A stretch of DNA of 64,000 nucleotides. It comes from Clostridia bacterium (GTDB taxonomy: Bacteria; Bacillota; Clostridia; Christensenellales; Aristaeellaceae). The translations under genes were made by a program, and so were the position numbers. Under the pieces are notes generated by a model. The model was not told the origin of the DNA, did not search any database, and saw nothing but the letters and a program-made list of their open reading frames with translations. This document shows positions 52,980 through 62,299 of the stretch, piece after piece (position 1 is the stretch's first letter; each line of letters opens with the position of its first letter). The stretch spans positions 1-64,000 of the forward strand of contig JAFXCE010000001.1 in NCBI GenBank assembly GCA_017521565.1. The letters run 5' to 3'.

Positions 52980-53552
52980 TCAGAAAATCACCGGCTGAAG
53001 CTGCCTGCCCTCCAGCGCGGCCTCCGCCGCAGGAAGGATCTTCGTGAAATCCGCCACGCAGCTGGTCGGCTTCTGCCTGTAATCATCCTGTTCATACGGC
53101 ACAAAGTATATGCCCTTCCTGTTCTGCATAAGGCCAATCCCAGCCGCTGCGCCGGCCAGCGCGTCATTGGTGGATACCGCGATGAGCACCGGCCCGCCGT
53201 TGCGCCTGTGGCTCTTCACCGCCAAAGTCGGCGCCGTGTCATAGATGCCGCAGGCCAGCTTTCCCAGCGTGTTGCCCGTACAGGGCGCGATGATCAGAAG
53301 ATCCAGCAGCTTCTTCGGCCCGATTGGTTCCGCCTGCGCGATGGTGTGGATCACATCCTCTCCTGTGATTTCCTGCGCCATGCACACCCAGTCTGCCGCC
53401 TTGCCAAATCGGGTATCCGTCTCATACGCGTTCTGGGACATGATCGGAATTACCTTAAAACCGTGATCTGCCAGCAGCTTCATCTGCGGGAAAACCGCCT
53501 TAAACGTACAGAACGACCCCGTAATCGCAAACCCGATCCGCGTATCAGCCAT
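52980..53552 (-). CDS. dpaB: Dipicolinate synthase subunit B (SpoVFB)
   Basis: A 190-residue flavoprotein-like subunit which, with DpaA, makes dipicolinic acid of the spore core from dihydroxy-tetrahydrodipicolinate. IGFAITGSFCTF (about 5-16), DLLIIAPCTGNTLGKLACGIYDTA (about 84-107) and the end FTKILPAAEAAL are characteristic. The start MADTRIG (53552) overlaps the end of dpaA by 8 bases, so the two subunits are made together. This places the organism among heat-resistant spore formers. Confidence 0.94.
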   Translation of the reverse strand: MADTRIGFAITGSFCTFKAVFPQMKLLADHGFKVIPIMSQNAYETDTRFGKAADWVCMAQEITGEDVIHTIAQAEPIGPKKLLDLLIIAPCTGNTLGKLACGIYDTAPTLAVKSHRRNGGPVLIAVSTNDALAGAAAGIGLMQNRKGIYFVPYEQDDYRQKPTSCVADFTKILPAAEAALEGRQLQPVIF

Positions 53553-54363
53553 CTGCTCTTCCTCCCTCTGCCTCCATCTGCGCCATCCGGCGCACAAGCG
53601 CATCAAACAGCGCTGCACCTGCGTTCATCGGCGCATACCGCCCCGGCAAGCCGCTCTCAAGGGCCACCGGGATTTCCATCCGGGCAGCCTGATCAAGGTC
53701 AAGCCCATACGGCGCGCTCGCCAGTTCTATGACCGCCGCCTCTTTCCGGATGGCCTGCAGCGCCCGATCATCCAGGATACGCGCCGGCACCGTGTTGAAA
53801 ATCACATCCGCCTGCGCGCAGGCAGCGCTGATCTCCTCAAGCGGAACCGGATGCGCGCCGATCTCATGCGCATGGCGCATCTGCATTTCGTTTCTTGCAC
53901 AGACGATTACAAACGCTTCCATTGCCGTCAGCCTGGCGGCCAGCGCCCTGGCTATGCGCCCAAAGCCTGTGACCAGCGCCGTCGCGCCAAGCAGCGCGCG
54001 TCCCTGACGCTGCATCGCCCGCGCGATGGCGCCCTCTGCCGTCAGCCTGGCATTGACCTGCAGAAATGCTTCATCCTGCGACGGATCAAAGCTGCGCCGC
54101 GCCATCTCCTGCGCCCTTATGCCGCTGCCATGAACGACAAGCGCGCAGGCCGGCAGCATTTCCAGCACGCACGCCTTGCTCAGCTGCGTTCCCACGAGCA
54201 GCCCTTCCCGAAAGCTATGCGGCCATGGCAGAAGCGCAGCATCCGCCTCCGGTGTCACGTTCTGCTCCTGCGTCATGATATGCCGGGTTTCCCAGCCTGC
54301 CCGCTCCGCCGCCTCCAAGGCGCCCAGCATTCTGGCGTCCCCGCCAAAGGCAACAAGTCTCAT
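53545..54363 (-). CDS. dpaA: Dipicolinate synthase subunit A (SpoVFA)
   Basis: A 272-residue oxidoreductase-type subunit. It shows a Rossmann-like block VTGFGRIARALAARLTAM (about 133-150) preceded by GATAL, and the later VIELASAPYGLDLDQA (about 215-230), both typical of DpaA. The start MRLVAFGGDARM at 54363 has GGGAGGGGATGCG. In Bacillus it is expressed in the mother cell under sigma K. I could not identify a secure -10/-35 pair here. Confidence 0.92.
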   Translation of the reverse strand: MRLVAFGGDARMLGALEAAERAGWETRHIMTQEQNVTPEADAALLPWPHSFREGLLVGTQLSKACVLEMLPACALVVHGSGIRAQEMARRSFDPSQDEAFLQVNARLTAEGAIARAMQRQGRALLGATALVTGFGRIARALAARLTAMEAFVIVCARNEMQMRHAHEIGAHPVPLEEISAACAQADVIFNTVPARILDDRALQAIRKEAAVIELASAPYGLDLDQAARMEIPVALESGLPGRYAPMNAGAALFDALVRRMAQMEAEGGRADG

Positions 54364-54407
54364 CGCATCCCCTCCCGACGAAGATATGCGCAAAAAGCAG
54401 CGGGCAT

Positions 54408-54434
54408 GCAAAAAGCGGCCGGACTCCGGCCGCC
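54408..54434 (-). terminator. Terminator of mscL
   Basis: GCGGCCGGA and TCCGGCCGC are paired in a short, GC-rich stem on the minus strand, followed by TTTTTGC. Confidence 0.85.
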
Positions 54435-54458
54435 TATATATGGTGGAATATAGCTCGA

Positions 54459-54908
54459 TTATTTGTCAAGCACGCTGGTGCAGTGGCCGCAGCGGGTCGC
54501 GTCGTCCGCGATCTCCATACGGCAGTACGGGCACAGGCGCGGCTCCTTCGCCGGAGCCGGGGCCGGTTCTTCCTTCTTCATCTTGTTCATCAGCTTGATC
54601 ACCAGGAACATGCAGAACGCCACCAGTACAAAATCGATGATGTACTGGATGAACGCGCCGTAGTTCAGCGTGCCGACGCCGGCCTCCGCCGCCGCCTCAA
54701 GGCTGGCATACTGGTTGCCATCCAGCGCATAGAACATGCCGCCGAAATTGACGCCGCCGGTGATAATGCCCAGCAGCGGCATGAAGATATCATTGACCAG
54801 AGAGGTCGTGATCTTGCCGAACGCGCCGCCGATGATGACGCCGATCGCCATATCCACAACATTGCCGCGCATCGCAAATGCCTTGAATTCCTCAAAAAAC
54901 CTCTTCAT
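54459..54908 (-). CDS. mscL: Large-conductance mechanosensitive channel with C-terminal zinc ribbon
   Basis: A 149-residue MscL. The N-terminal FFEEFKAFAMRGNVVDMAIGVIIGGAFGKI (about 4-33) is the first pore helix. The second helix is at about 85-108 (IQYIIDFVLVAFCMFLVIKL). Instead of the usual short charged tail, the last 30 residues contain CPYCRMEI and CGHCTSVL, a four-Cys zinc ribbon behind a Pro/Ala linker. The channel releases turgor in osmotic downshock. A ribbon on the cytosolic end is found in some Firmicutes. Start 54908 follows AGGAGGAATCG. Confidence 0.92.
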   Translation of the reverse strand: MKRFFEEFKAFAMRGNVVDMAIGVIIGGAFGKITTSLVNDIFMPLLGIITGGVNFGGMFYALDGNQYASLEAAAEAGVGTLNYGAFIQYIIDFVLVAFCMFLVIKLMNKMKKEEPAPAPAKEPRLCPYCRMEIADDATRCGHCTSVLDK

Positions 54909-54944
54909 AAAGCGATTCCTCCTCTTGTGTTTCCGTAAAGAATA

Positions 54945-55607
54945 TTATACTCCGGCATCCATGCCGTTGTCCATGCTTTCCATAAAATCTTCCGTCTTTT
55001 CCTCTTCGCTCTTTCCGCCGCCAAGCTTTTCCGCCAGCTTGGAAAAGTCGATCTCCGGCAGCTCCGAAAGCGACGAAATGCAGAAATGACGCAAAAACGC
55101 GTCCGTCGTTCCGTATAGAATCGGCCTGCCGAGCGTCTCCTTGCGGCCGACCTCTTCAATGAGTCCCTTGGCCGTCAGCGACTGCACGGAATAATCGCAC
55201 TTCACGCCTCGGATCTGCTCAATCTCCGCCTTTGTGACCGGCTGGCGATAAGCAATGACGGCAAGCGTCTCCATGATCGCAGACGAAAGCGACTGCTTCT
55301 GCACGGGCTGGAGCAGCTTTTCGACATACGGCGCATAATCCGGCCTTGTCGCCAGCTGAACATGCGCGCCAAAGCGCAAAAGCCTGAGTCCGCGGCGGTC
55401 AAAGTCATATCCGCTTTCCATCGCGTCAAGCGTCTCCTCCAACTCCGCCTCCTGGATCTCCAGCGCGCGGCAGATTTCCCTTTTCTCTACCGCGTTGCCG
55501 GTCACAAACAGGATCGCCTCCACGATGCCTACGCGCTCTTTAAGCTCAAGCTTCGGTCTCTCCTGCGGCTGATCCGCCGGCAGCAGAATCTGCTGTGTCT
55601 TCTCCAT
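54945..55607 (-). CDS. scpB: Segregation and condensation protein B (ScpB)
   Basis: A 220-residue double winged-helix protein. It has VEAILFVTGNAVEKREICRAL (about 29-49), then TLAVIAYRQPVTKAEIEQIRGV (about 110-131), the signature ScpB block, and GLIEEVGRKETLGRPILYGTT. The N-terminal 25 residues extend past the usual start and overlap scpA by 62 bases. No better ATG exists, so this may be real or a GTG further in may serve. ScpB bridges two ScpA-Smc arms in chromosome compaction. Confidence 0.92.
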   Translation of the reverse strand: MEKTQQILLPADQPQERPKLELKERVGIVEAILFVTGNAVEKREICRALEIQEAELEETLDAMESGYDFDRRGLRLLRFGAHVQLATRPDYAPYVEKLLQPVQKQSLSSAIMETLAVIAYRQPVTKAEIEQIRGVKCDYSVQSLTAKGLIEEVGRKETLGRPILYGTTDAFLRHFCISSLSELPEIDFSKLAEKLGGGKSEEEKTEDFMESMDNGMDAGV

Positions 55608-56337
55608 CTTCTCCGTCCCTTCTTCCGGGCAAAATCAGGATATCGTCAAACGCCTGCTCCTGCTGGGCATGCAGCTTGCCGAGCTTGAGCAGTTCAAGCA
55701 TCGCCATAAAGTACGACACGATCTCATCCCGCGTCACATCGCTTGACAGCATGTCGGTAAAATGCACAGGACCCTTCCTGAGCCGCGCGGTCAGGTTAAA
55801 CGTGCACTGCTCAATGGTAAACTTATCGCGCGTGATGGCGCGGAACACACGCCCCGGGTCATCCGCCTGCGTCTGCCGCGCAATGATGCGCTCCAGCGCC
55901 CGCACGAGGCCGTCCAGCGAAAGGCCCGTCAGCTCCACCGGCTGCGGCGGCAGCGGATACTCCTCAGGCAGCTTGGAAAAGACCTGCATGGCGGCCTGTT
56001 CAAACTCCTTCATCCGACCTGCGCTCTCTTTATAGAGCTTATATTCCTCAAGCCTGCGGATAAGCGCCTGCTCGGGGGATTCCTCCCCCTCCTCTTCGGG
56101 CTTGGGCGGACGCGGCAGCAGCGCACGGGATTTGATCTCCAGCAGCGTCGCAGCCATCGTCAGAAACTCGCTGGCGACATCCATATCCAATTCGTCAATA
56201 CCGTCAAGCGAGGCAAGATACTGCTCCGTGATTTCGGAAACAAAGATATCCTTGATGTCCACCTTCGCGCGCGTAATCAGATGCAGCAGCAGATCCAGCG
56301 GGCCTTCAAACTGCGTAAGCGTAACAACGTATGCCAT
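55546..56337 (-). CDS. scpA: Segregation and condensation protein A (ScpA)
   Basis: A 263-residue kleisin. It starts MAYVVTLTQFEGPLDLLLHLITRAKVDI, the conserved N-terminal Smc-neck-binding helix. A long variable middle follows, then the C-terminal winged helix (DEIVSYFMAMLELLKLGKLHA, about 205-225). The gene starts four bases after the M50 protease stop, so the operon is M50-scpA-scpB. This is the usual clostridial order. Confidence 0.94.
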   Translation of the reverse strand: MAYVVTLTQFEGPLDLLLHLITRAKVDIKDIFVSEITEQYLASLDGIDELDMDVASEFLTMAATLLEIKSRALLPRPPKPEEEGEESPEQALIRRLEEYKLYKESAGRMKEFEQAAMQVFSKLPEEYPLPPQPVELTGLSLDGLVRALERIIARQTQADDPGRVFRAITRDKFTIEQCTFNLTARLRKGPVHFTDMLSSDVTRDEIVSYFMAMLELLKLGKLHAQQEQAFDDILILPGRRDGEDGEDTADSAAGGSAAGETEA

Positions 56338-56340
56338 TTC

Positions 56341-57132
56341 TTACCCCCAGATCAGCCGGATTGGCATGAGCACAAGGTGCTGCGCAGGATACACCACCGC
56401 CGAAATGATTCTGCCCAGAATGCCCTGCGAGGAGAGAATCAGCACGACGATCATGCCAATGCGGAACGCCTTTTCAGACAGATACAGCTTTCCTCTGAGG
56501 ATCAGATCGTTAAAGACATGGTATCCATCCAGCGGCGGCAGCGGCAGCAGATTGAACACCGCAAGATTCAGGTTGATCAGCGCCGTATACGCGCACAGGC
56601 GCACAAACGGCAGCAGCGCCGGCATCGCAATCAGCCCTGCAAACGTCACGCCCGCCGTGCCATCGATCACTTCCCAGACCGCGCTGTAGCGGTAATTGAG
56701 CAGCAGCGACAGACCATAGTGCTCAATCACTTCGCTCTCCCACATAAACAGACTGCCCACCGCAGCAATACATGTAAAGAGGACAAACAGGACAATATTG
56801 ACCGTGATGCCCGCCAGAGAAACCGCCAGATCACATTTGCGCCGGTCCCCCCTGAAGCGCCATGGATTGACCGGGACAGGCTTCGCATAGCCAAAGCCAA
56901 AGAAGAACATCAGCAGCGTGCCAAACGGATCCAAATGCGCAAGCGGATTGAGTGTCATGCGGCCTGCATATTTTGCGGTATCGTCGCCGCAGAGGTGCGC
57001 CGCATATGCGTGGCCCCATTCATGGCAGCACAGGCCGATCAGCACGGCTGCCACGCGGAAAATCGCCTGATCAAAAAACGCGATCGGCTCCGCAAAAAAC
57101 TGCGAAAGACCCTCAAACACAGCTTGCACCAC
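56341..57132 (-). CDS. Site-2 protease family (M50) membrane metalloprotease
   Basis: A 263-residue protein with about six membrane helices. The zinc site HEWGH (about 41-45) in LCCHEWGHAYAAH, and a later LPLPPLDGYHV (about 207-217) carrying the third ligand Asp, are intact. It resembles YwhC and SpoIVFB-like proteases but lacks the CBS tail of the latter. It cuts substrates within the membrane. Its promoter lies at 57173-57201. Its constant linkage with scpA/scpB in Firmicutes has no known functional reason. Confidence 0.92.
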   Translation of the reverse strand: MVQAVFEGLSQFFAEPIAFFDQAIFRVAAVLIGLCCHEWGHAYAAHLCGDDTAKYAGRMTLNPLAHLDPFGTLLMFFFGFGYAKPVPVNPWRFRGDRRKCDLAVSLAGITVNIVLFVLFTCIAAVGSLFMWESEVIEHYGLSLLLNYRYSAVWEVIDGTAGVTFAGLIAMPALLPFVRLCAYTALINLNLAVFNLLPLPPLDGYHVFNDLILRGKLYLSEKAFRIGMIVVLILSSQGILGRIISAVVYPAQHLVLMPIRLIWG

Positions 57133-57172
57133 CTTTTCTCCAGACTATGCTTCTGCATGGTATAACTAAATT

Positions 57173-57201
57173 ATTGTAGCGCAGACAGGGTTTTCTGTCA
57201 A
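57173..57201 (-). promoter_or_regulatory. Sigma-A promoter of the M50-scpA-scpB operon
   Basis: TTGACA (57196-57201) and TACAAT (57173-57178), 17-base spacer, minus strand. Confidence 0.8.
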
Positions 57202-57207
57202 GCATAA

Positions 57208-57238
57208 CAGGGTACCGCATTCAATCAATGCGGTACCC
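57208..57238 (-). terminator. Stem-loop after the GNAT gene
   Basis: AGGGTACCGCATT and AATGCGGTACCCT form a long perfect stem on the minus strand, followed by GTTATGCTT. The U tract is weak but the stem is strong. Confidence 0.7.
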
Positions 57239-57250
57239 TGCGCTGATCCG

Positions 57251-57883
57251 TTATTCAGAAAAAAGCTGTCCTGGCAATTTAAGCTTCACCTTCGGCGGGA
57301 ATTCCCTGTCAAAGGCTTCTGCCTCTCCCTCGTCCACAAAGTATCCCTGCGGCGGCGCGTATTCACCCGTCACGCCGTCAAGATACCCGGGAACCAGTTC
57401 CTTACAAAGGAAGAACGATGCATCCGCCCCTTCCGGCAGACCGTGATAGCGAATGCCGAACCGGCTGGCAAACGTAAAGCCGCTCTTCCCATAGAAATCG
57501 ATATTGCCCTCAAAGCACAACGCGCCGCATCCGAGCTCTTTCGCCTTTTCAAGCGAATAGTCCAGCAGGATCTTTCCATATCCTTTTCGCTTCAGCGCAT
57601 TGCATATGCAGATGGGGCCCATCGTCATGATGGGAATCTTCCGTCCGTCGTCAGCCTTGATCTGTGCGTGCATGAACATGTTCTGCCCGATCAGTTGTCC
57701 GTCCTTTTCCATGACGAAATCCAGTTCCTTCACAAAACCAGGATCGCTTCTGAGCTGATGGATGACATAATGCTCCAGGCATCCGGGACGGTAGACGTTC
57801 CAGAATGCCTCCCTGATGAGGTTTTCAACTTCTCGGGTTTCTTCTTTTCTTTCCAATCGGATGATGTAGTCATTTTTTCTCAT
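57251..57883 (-). CDS. GNAT-family N-acetyltransferase
   Basis: A 210-residue acetyl-CoA-dependent acyltransferase. It begins MRKNDYIIRLERKEETREVENLIREAF. The CoA loop appears as RKGYGKILLDYSLEKAKELG (about 95-114), with the N-terminal LKRKG before it. The C-terminal half contains FYGKSGF, typical of YhbS-like N-acetyltransferases. It stands alone behind its own promoter (58051-58079). The acetyl acceptor cannot be predicted. Confidence 0.88.
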   Translation of the reverse strand: MRKNDYIIRLERKEETREVENLIREAFWNVYRPGCLEHYVIHQLRSDPGFVKELDFVMEKDGQLIGQNMFMHAQIKADDGRKIPIMTMGPICICNALKRKGYGKILLDYSLEKAKELGCGALCFEGNIDFYGKSGFTFASRFGIRYHGLPEGADASFFLCKELVPGYLDGVTGEYAPPQGYFVDEGEAEAFDREFPPKVKLKLPGQLFSE

Positions 57884-58050
57884 TGTTTATTTCCTCCTGA
57901 TGATTGTTGACTGCAATGCGGGGAGGTTTGTCGGGATATGTGTTTCGGCAAACCTCCCGGTCAGCCCACAATTCCCAAGGTGTTGTTCTTGTTCAAACAG
58001 CAATCTCCTAAAATTTGATTTGATCGCGCCTTCCGGTCTGATCTGTTTTC

Positions 58051-58079
58051 AGTATATCACAGGGTATATCGGTGTGCAA
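58051..58079 (-). promoter_or_regulatory. Sigma-A promoter of the GNAT gene
   Basis: TTGCAC (58074-58079) and TATACT (58051-58056), 17-base spacer, minus strand. The remaining part of the 57884-58215 gap has no gene. A weak hairpin (GGATACA-CATGA-TGTATCC) follows the sigE stop. Confidence 0.7.
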
Positions 58080-58215
58080 GTCATTCGCAACACTGTAAGA
58101 ATTCTTTGTTTAATCCATCCTGTTAATTTCTGCTCATTTTGATTTCCGTCATCCGCTTCTTATCCCTATTCAGGCCGGGGGATACATCATGTGTATCCGC
58201 GCGGCATACGGCGTA

Positions 58216-58944
58216 TTATCCCATCTGCACCATATCCTTGTGCAGCCGGGAGAGAATCCGTTTTTCCAGCCGGGAAATATAGCTCTGGCTGATCCCCATC
58301 AGGTCTGCGACCTCCTTCTGTGTCTTTTCCTGCGTTCCGCCAAGCCCAAAGCGCAGCCGCATGATCTCCTTCTCGCGGATGGACAGCCTGGAGAGCGCGG
58401 ACGCGAGCATCTGCCGCTCCACCGTTTCCTCAATCGAGCGGTACACCATGTCGCCCTCCGTACCGAGGATATCCGACAGAAGCAGTTCATTGCCGTCCCA
58501 GTCGGTATTGAGCGGCTCGTCCAGCGAAACCTCCAGCTTCTGGCGACTCGTGCGCCGCAGGAACATCAGAATCTCGTTTTCGATGCAGCGCGAAGCATAC
58601 GTCGCCAGCTTGATCTTCTTGAGCGGATCAAATGTGTTCACCGCCTTGATCAACCCGATCGTACCGATGGAAATCAGATCCTCAATCCCTACGCCTGTGT
58701 TTTCAAACTTGCGCGCAATGTACACAACCAGCCGCAGATTGCGCTCGATGAGCGTCTTTCGCACGTAATCCGGCTCTTCCTTGATCTGCGCGAACAGCAC
58801 ATTTTCCTCCTCGCGCGTCAGCGGCGGCGGCAGGCAATCGCTCCCTCCGATATACGCAACGGTCCCCTCCGGCCGAATCACCCGCAGCACCGGCCGCTGC
58901 GCCATACCGGCGAATCCCCTTCTCTCTGCTCTCTCCATCCTCAT
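58216..58944 (-). CDS. sigE: Sporulation RNA polymerase sigma factor SigE
   Basis: A 242-residue sigma-70-type factor. The pro-segment has the SigE mark [15 protein letters not shown] (about 33-47). Region 2 reads [37 protein letters not shown] (about 69-106), and region 4 [21 protein letters not shown] (about 213-233). The pro-sequence is expected to be cleaved by SpoIIGA, which is encoded directly upstream. SigE governs early mother-cell genes. ATG at 58944 or the second Met is the start (site AGAGGGGGA). Confidence 0.95.
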   Translation of the reverse strand: MRMERAERRGFAGMAQRPVLRVIRPEGTVAYIGGSDCLPPPLTREEENVLFAQIKEEPDYVRKTLIERNLRLVVYIARKFENTGVGIEDLISIGTIGLIKAVNTFDPLKKIKLATYASRCIENEILMFLRRTSRQKLEVSLDEPLNTDWDGNELLLSDILGTEGDMVYRSIEETVERQMLASALSRLSIREKEIMRLRFGLGGTQEKTQKEVADLMGISQSYISRLEKRILSRLHKDMVQMG

Positions 58945-58969
58945 ATCCCCCTCTTATGCCAATCTCCGT

Positions 58970-59725
58970 TTATTCCTCGTCATGCAGCAAAGCCGCCGGT
59001 ACAAGCGCAGGCGCATCCCGATTCATCGCCGGGGACAGCGCCACTACGGCGCATATACGGCGCGTCTTTCCATTCGCGCTCAGGCAAGTCTCCTCCGGCG
59101 CAAAGCATTGCATCATCTGCCGCCCTCCCGCTGTATCCGCAAAGATCGGCCGCAGCGCCGCGCCCTCCAGCGCGAAGCATGCTCTTCCCATCGCCTCCGG
59201 CATCACGATGACCGGTCTGTGCGTCAGATAATCCCGCAGCGTGTTTCCGCTGTCCGCCAGCGCATCAAATGCCGTCCGCTTCCCGCGATAGCAGCACAGA
59301 ACGCGCAGACGCACCTCGCTGACCACCGCGCGCCGCGAGCGCATCGCCATGACCGCTATACAGACTGTACACACGCCGCCAATTCCATAGGAGAGCGCAT
59401 AGGATTGCACCGCCCCATGAAGCGACAGCACCACGCCGCCCAGCAGGCCCGCTGAGCAAAGCAGCAGCGCGGCACTACGCAGCGGCTTTTTCAGCGCACG
59501 CCGCCCGCAGGCAAGGGTCATCATGCCCAGCGCCGTCGGCGCCCAAAGCAGAGCAGCCCGTCCGCTGTCAAGCGAAATGCAGCGCATCGCAAGCGCCGCT
59601 GCCGCGCCCGCCAGCGCACCGCACAGGATACGCCCGGGGCGGATCCGCCCGCCGGAAAGCCGCACCGCCAACAGAAGCATCAGCGCGTCAAGCGCTGCGT
59701 CAAGCAAAAAAAGCGCTGTGGTCAA
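58970..59725 (-). CDS. spoIIGA: Sigma-E processing peptidase SpoIIGA
   Basis: A 251-residue membrane aspartic protease that activates pro-SigE in response to the forespore signal protein. The N-terminal half is made of hydrophobic helices (MTTALFLLDAALDALMLLLAV and more). The soluble C-terminal half has ALADSGNTLRDYLTHRP, the DSGN catalytic loop (about 158-161). It is shorter than the 309-residue Bacillus protein but within the clostridial range. The 25-base gap to sigE fits one operon. Confidence 0.88.
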   Translation of the reverse strand: MTTALFLLDAALDALMLLLAVRLSGGRIRPGRILCGALAGAAAALAMRCISLDSGRAALLWAPTALGMMTLACGRRALKKPLRSAALLLCSAGLLGGVVLSLHGAVQSYALSYGIGGVCTVCIAVMAMRSRRAVVSEVRLRVLCCYRGKRTAFDALADSGNTLRDYLTHRPVIVMPEAMGRACFALEGAALRPIFADTAGGRQMMQCFAPEETCLSANGKTRRICAVVALSPAMNRDAPALVPAALLHDEE

Positions 59726-59799
59726 CCCCCTTTATGGGGCCATTATAGCGCTTTCGTTCGTCATTCTTTTGTCGTTTCAGCGTGCGAAAAAGGAGGAAA

Positions 59800-59945
59800 G
59801 GTCGAGCCGGTTCGACAGAGTAGGACGTCAGGGCTTCCGCCCTGAAACCCGACAAGGGACTTCGCCCCTTGACCCCATGATCGCTTCGCGGCGGTTTTAA
59901 GAGAGGATGAAAATTGCCCCTCCTTACGGAGGGGCTGAGGATATG
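59800..59945. repeat. Cluster of REP-like hairpins between spoIIGA and cysS
   Basis: Four short dyads with TTC-type loops follow each other: CAGGGC-TTCC-GCCCTG, AAGGG-ACTTCG-CCCCTT, CGC-TTC-GCG, and the last GCCCCTCC-TTAC-GGAGGGGC (59918-59937). The last also may end cysS transcription. No gene is present in the 220-base interval. Confidence 0.55.
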
Positions 59946-59948
59946 AAA

Positions 59949-61349
59949 TCAGATATTCTTGGTGATCTGCTGACCCTGCTTGGTGTCCTTGAGCGTATAG
60001 CCCATAGAGATGATCAGGTCGCGCAGACGGTCGCTCTCGGCCCAGTTTTTGCTGGCACGGGCCTCGGCGCGCTGCGCAAGCAGCTTCTCCACCTCGTCGT
60101 CCTTTTCGTCAGTCTTGCGGCGCAGGATGCCCAGCACGCCGGTGAGTTCGTCCATGGTATCGAGCACAGCCTGAATCACAGCCTTCGGGCTGTTCTCATT
60201 AAGGCCCGCGTTCGCCTCGCGCACAAGTTCAAAGAGCTGGCCAATGGCGTTGGCGGTGTTCATGTCGTCATCCATCGCCGCGTCGAAGCCCTCGCGGACA
60301 GCCTTCACCTTGGCCATCAGCTCGTTCTCCTTCTCGCCCAGTTCGCCATCCTTGGCATTCTGCATCAGGAAGGTATAGTGGTCGCGGGCGGTATACAGGC
60401 GATCCAGGGACGCCTTCGCCTGCTCGATCATGTCGCGGGAGAAGTTGATCGGGCTGCGGTAGTGCGCACTGAGCATGAACATGCGCACAGCCTCAAGGTC
60501 GAACTCCTTGGCGATGTCGCGCACGGTGAAGAAGTTGCCCAGGGACTTGCTCATCTTCTGATTGTCAACATTGATGAAGCCGTTGTGCATCCAGTAGCGG
60601 ACGAACGGCTTGCCGGTCGCGCCTTCGGACTGGGCGATCTCGTTTTCATGATGCGGGAATACGAGATCCTTGCCGCCGCAGTGGATGTCGATGGTTTCGC
60701 CGAGGTACTTCATGCTCATCGCAGAGCACTCAATATGCCAGCCCGGACGGCCCATACCCCACGGAGATTCCCACGCCGGCTCGCCCGGCTTCTGCGCCTT
60801 CCAGAGGGCAAAGTCCATCGGATGACGCTTGATGTTATCGACCTCGATGCGCGCGCCGGACTCCAGATCGTCCATGCACTGGCCGCAGAGCTTGCCATAG
60901 CCATGGAACCCCTTGGTGTTGTAATAGACGTCGCCGTTTTCGACAGCATACGCCAGGCCCTTCTCTTCCAGCTTCCTGATGATGTCGATGATCTCCGGGA
61001 TGTGCTCGGTCGCCTTCGGGTTGACCGTTGCGCGCTCGATGCCCAGCGCGTCCGCGTCCTTGTAGTATTCAGCGATAAAGCGCTCGCCCAGTTCTTTGAC
61101 GGTGATGCCTTCCTCGTTGGCGCGGCGGATCATCTTATCATCGATGTCCGTGAAGTTCTGAACAAACTTCACCTCATAGCCCTTGTGCTCCAGATAACGG
61201 CGCAGGGTATCGAATACGATAAACGGGCGCGCGTTGCCGATGTGGAAATAGTTGTAGACCGTCGGGCCGCAGGCATAGATGCGAACCTTGCCCTCCTCAA
61301 GCGGGACAAACTCTTCCTTCCTGCGGGTCTGCGTGTTATAAATCAGCAT
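59949..61349 (-). CDS. cysS: Cysteinyl-tRNA synthetase
   Basis: A 466-residue class I enzyme. It has the HIGH-type motif [10 protein letters not shown] (about 34-43) after CGPTVYNY (Cys zinc ligand), WHIECSAMS (about 206-214), [16 protein letters not shown] (about 228-243) and KMSKSLGN (about 266-273). Start MLIYNTQTR overlaps the end of cysE by 14 bases. The pair is controlled by the cysteine-type T-box in front of cysE. Confidence 0.96.
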   Translation of the reverse strand: MLIYNTQTRRKEEFVPLEEGKVRIYACGPTVYNYFHIGNARPFIVFDTLRRYLEHKGYEVKFVQNFTDIDDKMIRRANEEGITVKELGERFIAEYYKDADALGIERATVNPKATEHIPEIIDIIRKLEEKGLAYAVENGDVYYNTKGFHGYGKLCGQCMDDLESGARIEVDNIKRHPMDFALWKAQKPGEPAWESPWGMGRPGWHIECSAMSMKYLGETIDIHCGGKDLVFPHHENEIAQSEGATGKPFVRYWMHNGFINVDNQKMSKSLGNFFTVRDIAKEFDLEAVRMFMLSAHYRSPINFSRDMIEQAKASLDRLYTARDHYTFLMQNAKDGELGEKENELMAKVKAVREGFDAAMDDDMNTANAIGQLFELVREANAGLNENSPKAVIQAVLDTMDELTGVLGILRRKTDEKDDEVEKLLAQRAEARASKNWAESDRLRDLIISMGYTLKDTKQGQQITKNI

Positions 61350-62019
61350 TGCTCAAGTCCTCCTTGATGTGATTGGTTCCATGTAATTGGTGTATATGTG
61401 CTTCCAGTTCAAAGATCCTGTGTTCCAGCGTTTCAATGCGCTCCTTGACCGGGTCAGGCAGGTGAACGTGGTCAAGGTCGACCTTGGGCGCCTCGCCTTT
61501 TCGGCGTACGATGCGGCCCGGATTGCCGACAACGGTACAGTTGGGCGGGACTTCCTTGAGGACAACCGCACTCGCGCCAATCTTGCTGTTATCCCCCACG
61601 GTAAAGGGCCCCAGCACCTTGGCGCCCGCGCCGATGGTCACGTTGTTGCCGATCGTCGGATGGCGTTTTCCGGTGTCCTTGCCCGTACCGCCAAGGGTTA
61701 CGCCCTGATAGACCGTCACGTTATCGCCGATGATCGTCGTCTCTCCAATGACCACGCCATTGCCGTGATCGATGAAAAATCCCTTCCCAATCTGCGCACC
61801 CGGGTGAATTTCAATACCCGTCACATGGCGCGCATGCTGGGAAATCCAGCGCGCCAGCGTCGTATGCCCCTTGACGTACTGCCTGTGCGCCAGCCGGTGA
61901 TAGGCCATCGCCTTCACGTACGGATAGCAAAGCAGCACCTCCCATTTTGACTTCGCCGCCGGGTCGCGCTCCAACACGGACTGTACGTCCGCGCGAAGAT
62001 TGTCAAACACCGCCATCAT
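61336..62019 (-). CDS. cysE: Serine O-acetyltransferase
   Basis: A 227-residue SATase that makes O-acetylserine for cysteine synthesis. The N-terminal helical part (about 1-70) precedes the left-handed beta-helix: [47 protein letters not shown] (about 70-116), with the catalytic His in DHGNG, then [18 protein letters not shown]. The start is ATG 62019 or the next one, both behind GAAAGGA. The T-box and terminator precede it, so cysteine starvation (uncharged tRNA-Cys) should turn it on together with cysS. Confidence 0.93.
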   Translation of the reverse strand: MMAVFDNLRADVQSVLERDPAAKSKWEVLLCYPYVKAMAYHRLAHRQYVKGHTTLARWISQHARHVTGIEIHPGAQIGKGFFIDHGNGVVIGETTIIGDNVTVYQGVTLGGTGKDTGKRHPTIGNNVTIGAGAKVLGPFTVGDNSKIGASAVVLKEVPPNCTVVGNPGRIVRRKGEAPKVDLDHVHLPDPVKERIETLEHRIFELEAHIHQLHGTNHIKEDLSNADL

Positions 62020-62044
62020 TCCTTTCGGAAATCATCAGGATGGA

Positions 62045-62295
62045 AAAGAAAAACGCCGTCGTCTCTCATCAGAGACGGCAGCGCCGCGGTTCCACTCTGT
62101 TTAAACGCAGGGCTTATCCCCCGCGTTTCCCTCAATCGCCATAACGCAGCGCCTGCGCCGCAGCCTACGGCCATGCCTTCGGTGCGGGGCTCCCGGATGC
62201 ACTTCTCTTTCCTCCTGCCGCATGCGCTTTCAGCCGGTGACGCCTGCTCTCTTTGGGCGGTTTGAAAAGATACTCTTCCGTTCTTCGCCTGTACA
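62045..62295 (-). promoter_or_regulatory. T-box leader controlling cysE-cysS
   Basis: The hallmark T-box AGAGTGGAACCGCGG lies at 62084-62098 (minus strand). It is followed by an intrinsic terminator (GCCGTCTCT and AGAGACGACGGC, 62055-62079) with a T run. A long stem I-like leader precedes it. A TGC triplet at 62199-62201 in a GAA-x-TGC-ATC context is a plausible specifier for tRNA-Cys. The T-box would sense uncharged tRNA-Cys and allow read-through. Confidence 0.9.
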
Positions 62296-62299
62296 TCAC

